Of a stretch of DNA of 50,418 nucleotides, positions 43,817 through 50,418 are shown in pieces. Position 1 is the stretch's first letter. Each line of letters begins with the position of its first letter. The stretch is from NCBI GenBank assembly GCA_029260825.1, contig JAJDCM010000080.1, positions 1-50,418 of the forward strand. The letters are read 5' to 3'. The DNA comes from Planctomycetota bacterium. GTDB lineage: Bacteria; Planctomycetota; JACOTG01; JAJDCM01. The notes under the pieces were generated by a model. It was not told the DNA's origin. It ran no database searches and worked only from the letters and a program-made list of their open reading frames with translations. The position numbers and the translations under genes are program-made.

Positions 43817-44740
43817 TCACTCTGCCCCAAAGGCTCCGCAATCCTTGAGTAGTTTTTCGAGCTGGCGCTTGCCTACATTGATTCCACGAACAATCCCGTG
43901 TTCGTCAATGACCGAGATGCCGTACCCGCCAAGGTTGAACGATTCCTGGACATCGTCCCAGCCTTTTTCAAGAAGGACGTCGGGCCAGTTGATCTGACAT
44001 CGTTCAAAGATTTGAGCCGATTTTTCCTGGTATCGCTTCCTGGAGACCTGATAGCTCTGGTCAACACCAAGAAGAAGAACTTCGATCTTGCCTCGACTCT
44101 CTTTTTGCATCCTCTGGACCAGAGGAAACTCTTCAATACAAACGTGTCACGTGATGCTCCACACATCCACCAGCAGGATTTTTCCTCTGTACTGATCCAG
44201 GCTGCGAGTTTTCTTATCTTCATCCAGGAAGGAAAAGGGTGGGCATTTTTTCCCCAGGACAAGGCCCGAGAGAGGAGCCTTGGACGGAGCCAAGGTCAGC
44301 TGGCTTCCATCCCGGGCGAGACGGGTCACATCGAACATGCGGTTACCGAAACGAACCGGCAAGTTTGAAAACCATCGTTCGTCGATGGTGATGTTGCCGT
44401 CGGCGTTTGCGTCGATACAAATCTGACTGCTCTTGTTCTCTTGCTGCCAGCTCTGCTTGGAGGGATTGTCCGTCGAGTAGGTTTTTGCCTCGGGAAGAAA
44501 GAAAGTATGGAGCTTCCCATCAATGCTAAGGCTTCCCTGCCACTGCATGGGTTGACTTCGATTTCCAAGGAAAAGGCGCCCGAGAAGTCCAGAGAGGCCC
44601 TGGATGGGTTTTTCCCCGGAAACCTCACTGGCGACCGGCTTCATTTTGATCGTTACTGGTTCACTTCCGGAAACGAATTGCACGGGAAAGAAGAGAAAGA
44701 ACGCAAGAGCGTTCCATCCAAGGAAGCGTGTCTTTGCCAT
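43817..44740 (-). CDS. Exported thioredoxin-like selenoprotein with EF-hand-like loop (TGA as selenocysteine, U-H-V-C)
   Basis: Read through the TGA at 44149-44147 as selenocysteine (residue 198), this gene encodes 307 residues. It has a signal peptide (LGWNALAFFLFFPVQFVSGS), an N-terminal domain with a calcium-loop-like stretch DANADGNITIDE, and a C-terminal TlpA-like domain: KKCPPFSFLDEDKKTRSL, KILLVDVWSIT-U-HVC, IEEFPLVQRMQKE, VLLLGVDQ and GISVIDEHGIVRGINV. The TGA replaces the first Cys of CxxC. The usual cis-proline before the last strand is missing (GGYGISV). A SECIS-type hairpin follows 27 nt later. GGAG lies 7 nt before the ATG at 44740. The two halves are otherwise unbroken, so a pseudogene is unlikely. 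Confidence 0.87.
44110..44126 (-). promoter_or_regulatory. Bacterial SECIS element of the second selenoprotein
   Basis: On the minus strand TCCTCTG pairs with CAGAGGA (seven pairs) around a GTC loop; opening the last pair gives an apical GGTCC. The loop begins 27 nt after the TGA, within the known range, and has G first. The apex shares GGUC with the other SECIS in this window. Confidence 0.82.
44147..44149 (-). other. Selenocysteine codon (in-frame TGA at the CxxC position)
   Basis: The codon lies between ATC-ACG and CAC-GTT-TGT, giving T-U-H-V-C. The thioredoxin-like frame continues for another 109 residues. Confidence 0.86.
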
Positions 44741-44845
44741 GGGGTGTCTCCACTCTCTTACGGGGTCTGGGTCTCGGCATCATTCTGACAGACAGGCCGT
44801 CTTATCAGCGCTCCTCTCCTTGAACGCCTCCTGCGTGTCGAGGGT

Positions 44846-45670
44846 TCAGCCGGAACGACAGATTTCCGTGTATTTTTTCCAGTAGGGATGCATGCCATCG
44901 GGTCGCCCTCCCTTCACGGAGAATCGGTCACAGGCCTCTTGAATTTCTTCTCTCCGAAGATGACCGGCATCGAGGGCGTTTTGCAAATATCTTTCCCAGA
45001 TCCCCCGTGCAGGGTGGTCCGGAAAATACCAGGGTTGGGTGGGAATCCGGGTGTAGTGAAGAATACGAGCTCGCGGGTCAGAAAAGGAGTCGGCGCCTCG
45101 CCCCCGGCCATCCATCACATTCCACCAGGAGCTCACTTCGTCTGGAGGAGGGGATAGATATTTGAGATGCATGATCTCTTCGTAGGCCTGTTTACCGTTG
45201 GCTTCGATCAAGGATTCGATTTGCGATGAAGTTCGGAGCCTCCCTTTCGCCTTTTCGCAATCGATGAGCATGACCGAGCTCTCTGGCAGTGGGACTCTCC
45301 TTCGAATCAGTGGGAACAACAAACGGCGGGGGCGAAAAACAACGGTCGTACAATGAACGCAGGAATCGGAAGAGTTCTGTTGATCGACGTCCCAGAGTTC
45401 TCCGATGTCGGCCAAGCAGAGCTGGTCTGCATCCAGATAGATGGCTTTTCCCTGGTGGCCAAACTTCTCCGGGATCGTCCAGCGAAGGAGAGAAAACCCT
45501 GTGTACTGGCGGAGCGGGCCCGTGTCCTTCCAATCGCCTCCCATGAGTGGGTAGAACTCCACTCGAGCGTTTTTCTTCAGCAGGTTCGAAACGATGCTGA
45601 ATTCGAGAACTCTCGTCGGTACGGTTGCTCTCGGTTCCGTTCCGATACAGACCCGAATCGAATTGATCAT
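44846..45670 (-). CDS. Glycosyltransferase, GT8-like (nucleotide-sugar DxD type)
   Basis: This 274-residue soluble protein looks like a family 8-type glycosyltransferase. Near the N-terminus RVCIGTEPRATVPTRVLEFS begins the nucleotide-binding fold, QYTGFSLLRWTIPEKFG follows, and GKAIYLDADQLCLADI holds the metal-binding D-x-D. WWNVMDGRGRGADSF and ARILHYTRIPTQPWYF are conserved late blocks with the family's closing His. The substrate is unknown. The ATG at 45670 overlaps the tyrA stop (ATGA), so it is co-translated with it despite no obvious link in function. Confidence 0.78.
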   Translation of the reverse strand: MINSIRVCIGTEPRATVPTRVLEFSIVSNLLKKNARVEFYPLMGGDWKDTGPLRQYTGFSLLRWTIPEKFGHQGKAIYLDADQLCLADIGELWDVDQQNSSDSCVHCTTVVFRPRRLLFPLIRRRVPLPESSVMLIDCEKAKGRLRTSSQIESLIEANGKQAYEEIMHLKYLSPPPDEVSSWWNVMDGRGRGADSFSDPRARILHYTRIPTQPWYFPDHPARGIWERYLQNALDAGHLRREEIQEACDRFSVKGGRPDGMHPYWKKYTEICRSG

Positions 45671-46803
45671 GGATCCGTCTTCTCCGCCGACCTTTTCTTG
45701 ACGCATTCCTCTCTGGTTGCCACGTAGGCCCGCCCCTTCTCCATGAGAGAAACGAAACCTTCCTCGTCTCCTGTACGAACCAGGGCTTGAAGGTTCTCCA
45801 CCGCGCGGCCCAGGGCGGTCAATGCCTCATCGCCGTAATCGTTGAGCTTCTGGATCTCGAAATAGAGCCTGGGGTTTTCCTCGGCGACCCGAGAGGCTAC
45901 ATCGAGTTGGGCGTCAAAGGTTGTGCTGGAGCTTTCAAGGAGACGTGGGGCTTCCTCCCCACTCTCCCGAAGTGCTGACACGAAGGCGATGTTGAGGGCA
46001 TGAGAAAGCCCAAGAACATGGGCGATCAGGTGATCGTGGCTTTCGAGATCCATTTCGACGGGAATGGCCATGGTCGACGCAAAGAGCTTCTTTGCGGATC
46101 GGGTCGCCTCGGGAACCCCGACGTCGGCAAAGATCACGTGGCGGCCGGAAAGGAGCTGAGTGTCGGGGCCGAACATGGGGTGAATCGAGGTGACCTGAGC
46201 CCCTTGATCCCGAAGGGCGAAGAGGCCCGCTCTCAATGGGCTCTTCAGAGAGCCGACATCAAAGATGAGACCCGGTGGCGGTGATTTGGCGAGCTCCAAC
46301 AGGATCGAGCCGGAGATGGCGAGTGGAGCCGCCACCACGATCATGTCGTCGTCAAGGGGAATTTCCCTCCAGTCAGGAACGCACGGAAAGCCGTCGAGAT
46401 TTCCTGCCGGATCGGCCACCGAAACGGCGAAACCCTGGGACGAGAGAAAGCGGCACATCCAGCCTCCCATGCGTCCTCTGCCTCCGATAACGAGAACTCG
46501 CCTGCCGTCCCCGTGCCCCCCGGTCGTGACCCGGTCTTTTTCCTGGAGGGTCAACGACCATCGAACGAATTGCAGGGCAAGTTTTTCCCCGGTCTCCTCC
46601 GAGAGGTTCAACTCACGTGCAACGAGCCGGGCTCGATCGATGACTTTCTTTTCCTGGACGTAGTCGCGAACCGGAAGACCTTGTTCGGCCTTGAGCCGGC
46701 CAAGCTTGGAAGAGATCTCTTGCCGCCTGGCGACCAGCTCCAGGATCCCCCGGTCAACCTGGGCGATTTCATCTCGAAGTTCCTTCCGTTTTCCCTCGGA
46801 CAC
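45667..46803 (-). CDS. tyrA: Chorismate mutase / prephenate dehydrogenase (TyrA, T-protein)
   Basis: This bifunctional enzyme makes prephenate and then 4-hydroxyphenylpyruvate in tyrosine synthesis. Residues ~1-90 are an AroQ chorismate mutase: LRDEIAQVDRGILELVARRQ, VRDYVQEKKVIDRAR and FVRWSLTLQ. Residues ~100-370 are a prephenate dehydrogenase with NAD-binding VLVIGGRGRMGGWMCRFL, GLIFDVGSLKSPL, TSIHPMFGPDTQLL and SHDHLIAHVLGLSHALN. The GTG at 46803 has GGAGG about 7 nt upstream. Length (378) fits the T-protein of gamma-proteobacteria. It is the second gene of an osmC-like, tyrA, glycosyltransferase run. Confidence 0.92.
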   Translation of the reverse strand: MSEGKRKELRDEIAQVDRGILELVARRQEISSKLGRLKAEQGLPVRDYVQEKKVIDRARLVARELNLSEETGEKLALQFVRWSLTLQEKDRVTTGGHGDGRRVLVIGGRGRMGGWMCRFLSSQGFAVSVADPAGNLDGFPCVPDWREIPLDDDMIVVAAPLAISGSILLELAKSPPPGLIFDVGSLKSPLRAGLFALRDQGAQVTSIHPMFGPDTQLLSGRHVIFADVGVPEATRSAKKLFASTMAIPVEMDLESHDHLIAHVLGLSHALNIAFVSALRESGEEAPRLLESSSTTFDAQLDVASRVAEENPRLYFEIQKLNDYGDEALTALGRAVENLQALVRTGDEEGFVSLMEKGRAYVATREECVKKRSAEKTDP

Positions 46804-46815
46804 ACCACTTCCTCC

Positions 46816-47241
46816 TTACTCCTCGTAGACGAATCGAACCGGAGAATCGATGTCAGGATGAAGGCTCTTGTGGACGGGGCACGACAGGGCAGCCGCTTCC
46901 ATGGCCTCTTTCTCATCGTCGGCCAGATGGCGTGCCTTGTCTGCGGGAATCGTGATGGTTGCGGGAAGGGAGGCAATCCGGCGGACCGGCTTTGTTTGCA
47001 TGTGTTTTTCCACATGAACCCGGGTTCCAGAAATGTCGAGATCGTTCCCTTTTGCGACAATTCCCATGATCGTGACCAAACACGAACCGAGTGCGGCGGC
47101 CATGAGATCGGTCGGGGAGAAGGATTCTCCCTTCCCCATGTTGTCCTTGGGGGCGTCAGTGAGGAGAGTGTTGCCACTTGGGCCGTGCTTGACCATGCAT
47201 CGCAAGCCGCCCTCATAAACCGTATGGATTTCAACGGACAT
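46816..47241 (-). CDS. OsmC-family peroxiredoxin-like protein
   Basis: This 141-residue protein belongs to the OsmC/Ohr superfamily, which reduces organic peroxides using two cysteines. The two Cys lie in AALGSCLVTIMG and AALSCPVHKSL, the YhfA-like OsmC pattern, and FSPTDLMAAALG precedes the first. Length is typical. GGAG lies 9 nt before the ATG at 47241. It is 12 nt ahead of tyrA on the same strand, so the two are probably co-transcribed. Cys is present here, unlike in the two selenoproteins of this window. Confidence 0.87.
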   Translation of the reverse strand: MSVEIHTVYEGGLRCMVKHGPSGNTLLTDAPKDNMGKGESFSPTDLMAAALGSCLVTIMGIVAKGNDLDISGTRVHVEKHMQTKPVRRIASLPATITIPADKARHLADDEKEAMEAAALSCPVHKSLHPDIDSPVRFVYEE

Positions 47242-47359
47242 TCTTCATCACTCCTTCTCTGAACCGAGGAAAGACCGGACGGACCTGAGGAAGGGTCCAT
47301 GATAGGACCTTTTCGGTTCAAAGAGCAGGGAGATCTTTCCGCTGTTTCAGCAGGAGGGA

Positions 47360-47404
47360 GAAAACGGAGGGATCGCTCGGCTTTGGAAGCCGATACGATC
47401 CCTC
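47360..47404 (-). terminator. Intrinsic terminator after the large secreted protein gene
   Basis: On the minus strand GAGGGATCG pairs with CGATCCCTC, and inside it CGGCTT pairs with AAGCCG, giving a long stem interrupted by a small internal loop. TTTT follows at 47364-47361. It begins 20 nt past the stop at 47424. Confidence 0.75.
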
Positions 47405-47423
47405 AGGATGATGCGGGGGAAGC

Positions 47424-50042
47424 TCAGATTTCGACGATACGATAGATGCGCCACGGGGGATTGAGCCCGGGGTTTTCCATTGGACTGACGCTGACATTGG
47501 GCGACGTAAAAGCCATGGATGGGTCGAAGTTGAACCCGGTATCCTGCCAAGTCTCGATGTCGATCCGCTCCTCGATGATGTAGCTCTTGGTGGGATCTAG
47601 CTCGTAGTCTGCTGGGTCGAAGCTGAAGCTCACGACAGCAGGGTCAGGGGTGAAGTTTGTGGCCACAAGACCCACGGTTCCTCCCACGTCATCCTTCCAG
47701 GCACTGGCAACGACCCGGGGAATATCGTGGGTCGTGACCACCGCCAGTAGTTTGAAGTCCATGCTCACCGAGTCGGTAGGACCCATGGGGTTAACCGTGG
47801 GTTTCCTCAAGGTTCGGCCGAAGACGAGGTATTCGGGGAGCGAGCCCCGAAGGGTGGCCAGTGCGGCAAGATAGACACCCTCATCCTTGACCGCCGGGTC
47901 GAGCCCGATGAATGGTCCTTCAAACGGAAGACTGTTGACGTCGCTTTGATCGACCTGGGCTCGCAGCACCCGTCCGTCCATGGCGATCTGAGCCGTTCTG
48001 TAGCGCATGATCAAGAGATCTTCCAGGAGGAAGTCCTCATCGACATAGAGCTCCATGGCCCGGGTCACGGACGGCGGCTTCGAGGGTTGGAAGCTGTAAT
48101 CGTGGTAAAGGTGGGAGAACATGGAGATGGGGATGGCATTGTCGATGGTCCGGAAGACACCGTTCAAGCTATCGTCCAGAGGGAAGCCAAAGCTCCGCCC
48201 CACCAAGATGTAGTGAGCGATCATGGTTTCCGGTGAGTGTTCCATGCCAAGGATGAGAGGTTGCACCCCTGCTGTCGCCGCCGCGGCTCGAATTTCCAGG
48301 GCCAGATTCACCCATCCGGCGGAGAGGTAATTGCCTCCTCCTACGGTGTGAAGATGACAGTTGCGATCGACCGTCAGCGGATCATCCACGAGGGGGGCAT
48401 AACAGTTGAAGGCGAAGTTCCCGGTGCCGGTCGTTGCGACGGCGTTGAAGCCGGCAAGCCCCCCGGCGAGGGACTCGTTCATGACATCCATGATCAACCC
48501 GGTTCGATGAGTCTTGAGCCAGTCGCTCGCGACGCAGGATCGATAGCGCACTTTCTTGGCGAGCATCGGTGTCACGTCCGGGTTGTACATGATTCCTTTC
48601 TGCAATCCGGTCGGAAGAACGGCGGCGTCAGTAGCGATGCCGGTGGTGTCCCGGTTCATGGCGACGATTTTCACCTGGATCTGTCCCTGAGATGGAGGAT
48701 TTCGCATCAGGTCGATGAACTCCGCCACCCCGTCTCGAAGAGGATAGGCCTCATCATCCCATCCTCCACCACCTGGTCCGGTCGGGGTCAAATGATATCC
48801 GCCAAGGAGAACGAAGGGCCGAAAGTCCACGGTTCCCTGGGGGTCGTAGCGCCTGCGCACCAGCTCGAGTGCTTGCAATGATTGTTGTAGCTTCGTGAAC
48901 TCTGCGTTCTCGTCGATGTCATCCGTATCCATAGGAAGCCCCCAACGAACCATGAAGGTGGTGACCTTGTTGATTTCCTCCACATCAACCCGGTCTCGGA
49001 GAGTTCCTCGAGCAAGAAAAGGTGCGTTTTGTGTCGTCACCCAGTTGCGGTAGATCTGAGTTGCATCCAACCAGTCCCCGTCAAAGACGTCGAAGACGCA
49101 ATCATAGCCGAGATCTTGGCGCAGGTTGAACGTTCGCAGATCTTGTTCGATGGTTGCCTGGGTTTCGCCGCCGGATGGTTTGAGGCCTTTGTTGAAGTGA
49201 GTGAAATAGGTGTAGAGGCGCCATTTGTCCGGGGCTACGATCGGTGCTCCCGAATTCCAGTACACGTTCTTGACGAAGCCGGCTTTGTCTTCCGCCTGGA
49301 AGTAGAACCCGTGGGTATCGTCATAGTAAGCCATGTACTGGCTCATCATGTTGCCCGGGTAGGTGAAGAAGGCGTCCGTGACAAAGCCCTCATCAGGATC
49401 TCGCTCTTCGAAGTTATTCCCGTTGTCGAGAGGATCCGGAATGAGCTGGCCGCCGGTCATCGGGGTGAGGAAGAAGTCGTCAGTCCCATCCTCTTCGATT
49501 TTCTTGAAGCCAAGGTAAGGGCAGCGAACGGCATAGATGATGTACGGACCGTCGGTGACCTGGATGTCGAAGTCCCAGACCGCTTTCTCATCCGAGGATC
49601 TCAACCTGACGAGGACATCAACGTTCAGGAACTGAGAAGTCCCTGGAACGGCGATGTTCATCCATCGCATGGTTGCCGCATTCGACGTTGGCTGCTCCAG
49701 CTCGGTTTGCTCGATGGGAAGGAGCACGAACTCCACTTCACCATCCGGAATTTTGATCGGAGGAAACGTGATCGGGTCGCTTGGGCATCGAAGCTCCACC
49801 TGAAACATGGAGCTGAACAATGTGTTGAAGCTTGGCTCTCCCGCTACTGTTTTGTTGATGACCTGAGTCATCCCGATGCCACCGACTGGATCCGTGGCCT
49901 TCTTCTTTCCTCGCAAGATGAGGAGTTTCATCCGGGAATTTTCGAGTTCTACCCGGGTGTGAACGTCGGCTGCATGAGCGCTGGGCGCTCCCAAGATGGT
50001 GGCCAAAAGGAGTACGAACAGAACACGACGGGGCTGGTTCAC
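47424..50042 (-). CDS. Large secreted protein, possibly a glycoside hydrolase-like (DUF6259-type) protein
   Basis: I do not recognise this 872-residue protein with certainty. It begins with a signal peptide (VLFVLLLATILGAPSAHA) and has no further membrane segment or lipobox. The first ~300 residues are beta-rich and include MAYYDDTHGFYFQAEDKAGF and VRCPYLGFKKIEEDG, which remind me of the N-terminal sandwich of DUF6259-type glycoside hydrolase-like proteins. The middle contains barrel-like elements (FRPFVLLGGYHL, GLIMDVMNESLAGG, LILGMEHSPETMIAHY) with acidic residues that could be catalytic. The C-terminal part (VVASAWKDDVGGTVGLVATN) looks like a closing beta sandwich. The GTG at 50042 has GGGAGG 6 nt upstream. 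A role in polysaccharide breakdown is inference from this resemblance. Confidence 0.6.
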   Translation of the reverse strand: MNQPRRVLFVLLLATILGAPSAHAADVHTRVELENSRMKLLILRGKKKATDPVGGIGMTQVINKTVAGEPSFNTLFSSMFQVELRCPSDPITFPPIKIPDGEVEFVLLPIEQTELEQPTSNAATMRWMNIAVPGTSQFLNVDVLVRLRSSDEKAVWDFDIQVTDGPYIIYAVRCPYLGFKKIEEDGTDDFFLTPMTGGQLIPDPLDNGNNFEERDPDEGFVTDAFFTYPGNMMSQYMAYYDDTHGFYFQAEDKAGFVKNVYWNSGAPIVAPDKWRLYTYFTHFNKGLKPSGGETQATIEQDLRTFNLRQDLGYDCVFDVFDGDWLDATQIYRNWVTTQNAPFLARGTLRDRVDVEEINKVTTFMVRWGLPMDTDDIDENAEFTKLQQSLQALELVRRRYDPQGTVDFRPFVLLGGYHLTPTGPGGGGWDDEAYPLRDGVAEFIDLMRNPPSQGQIQVKIVAMNRDTTGIATDAAVLPTGLQKGIMYNPDVTPMLAKKVRYRSCVASDWLKTHRTGLIMDVMNESLAGGLAGFNAVATTGTGNFAFNCYAPLVDDPLTVDRNCHLHTVGGGNYLSAGWVNLALEIRAAAATAGVQPLILGMEHSPETMIAHYILVGRSFGFPLDDSLNGVFRTIDNAIPISMFSHLYHDYSFQPSKPPSVTRAMELYVDEDFLLEDLLIMRYRTAQIAMDGRVLRAQVDQSDVNSLPFEGPFIGLDPAVKDEGVYLAALATLRGSLPEYLVFGRTLRKPTVNPMGPTDSVSMDFKLLAVVTTHDIPRVVASAWKDDVGGTVGLVATNFTPDPAVVSFSFDPADYELDPTKSYIIEERIDIETWQDTGFNFDPSMAFTSPNVSVSPMENPGLNPPWRIYRIVEI

Positions 50043-50418
50043 GACCTTCCTCCCTTCCTAGAAGATATTCATCGACGATGTGGGCAAGCTGGTGTTGCAA
50101 ACTGCGGCTAGGGACTGGGCTGTCGGCCAGGAATGGCCGATGAAGAAGATTGGGTTTGTGCTCTCTTGCTATTCCGCTTGGTAACCCCGGTGGGTCACCT
50201 TGTAGTTCCAGGTCTATTGTAGATCACGTGATACGGAACGGGAAGCGAATCTTGACCATCCCATGGGAATTTCCAGGACTAGGAGTCTGTTGTAAATAAG
50301 AGATGAATCCAATGCTCCGGCTGGATGGGTCGGAGCGGTACATTGCGGCTGGGTGGGGACGATCCGAAGGTTGATCGACTTTTCGAGTGCGAGAGAGTGA
50401 TGGGGGCTCGGAAAGCTT
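50043..50418. other. Upstream region of the large secreted protein gene
   Basis: No gene is visible from 50043 to the window end. On the minus strand a weak TTCCCG-17 nt-TACAAT promoter can be drawn near 50210-50240, and a perfect 10-bp palindrome ATCACGTGAT (50223-50232) sits between its two boxes, as an operator might. This is tentative. Confidence 0.35.

Noticed and set aside
49029..50111. A 360-codon open frame on the plus strand
   Set aside because: Antisense to the large secreted protein gene, without a ribosome site or known motif.
1..50418. Reassignment of TGA to Trp, Gly or Cys genome-wide
   Set aside because: TGA ends many intact genes here, for example through ATGA overlaps in ctaA/ctaB, idi/mvaD, mvaD/mvaK2 and tyrA/glycosyltransferase.
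1..50418. tRNA, rRNA, CRISPR arrays, insertion sequences or prophage genes
   Set aside because: I found no cloverleaf-like sequences, no regularly spaced repeats, no transposase or integrase motifs on either strand.

Overview
The window looks like a chromosomal segment of a moderately GC-rich, aerobic, Gram-negative heterotroph. The planctomycete-style signals are a DUF1800/DUF1501 pair, a Ser/Thr kinase with PEGA and leucine-rich repeats, a lipoprotein sulfatase, a split cytochrome b next to a giant multiheme cytochrome c, and a TlpA-like protein of a kind I associate with Planctomycetes. A bacterial mevalonate operon is less typical of well-known Planctomycetes, so I would say Planctomycetota or a close relative, unproven. 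TGA is a normal stop in many genes here (ATGA start/stop overlaps), so the genetic code is standard.

Layout. (1) 1-11,000, minus strand: a respiratory cluster in transcription order Rieske protein, cytochrome b N-half, cytochrome b C-half, octaheme membrane cytochrome c, cupredoxin-like lipoprotein, oxidase subunit II (CuA), oxidase subunit I (A2 type, YSHPAVY), heme A synthase and heme O synthase (cut by the window edge). Upstream lie a REC-XRE response regulator and a membrane histidine kinase. (2) 13,390-27,000: secreted sugar dehydrogenase-like propeller (minus), OPT transporter plus small membrane protein, DAHP synthase, DUF1800/DUF1501/dihydroorotase, SixA phosphatase (minus), lipoprotein sulfatase, Deg-type protease. 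(3) 26,987-34,534, minus: a TlpA-like selenoprotein, class III fructose-1,6-bisphosphatase, and a very large kinase-PEGA-LRR protein. (4) 34,769-43,797, plus: SRPBCC protein, 3-hydroxyanthranilate dioxygenase, then a tightly coupled operon of HMG-CoA reductase::mevalonate kinase fusion, IPP isomerase, diphosphomevalonate decarboxylase, phosphomevalonate kinase, and a PhnC/PhnE/PhnE-type ABC transporter lacking its binding protein. (5) 43,817-50,042, minus: a second selenoprotein, a glycosyltransferase, TyrA, an OsmC-like protein and a large secreted protein of uncertain function.

The most striking observation is two separate exported thioredoxin-fold proteins that are each interrupted by an in-frame TGA exactly where the first cysteine of CxxC should be (U-G-P-C and U-H-V-C). 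Each TGA is followed, at 31 and 27 nt, by a perfect stem whose apex contains GGUC, matching the bacterial SECIS rules. Conventional gene calling would split each into two broken ORFs. No selenocysteine machinery genes lie in the window; selA, selB, selC and selD are predicted elsewhere in the genome.

The second theme is metabolic completeness in compact units: an almost complete quinol-to-oxygen electron path in one gene run, and all steps from HMG-CoA to IPP/DMAPP in four genes through a two-enzyme fusion. No tRNA, rRNA, CRISPR array or insertion sequence was recognised.
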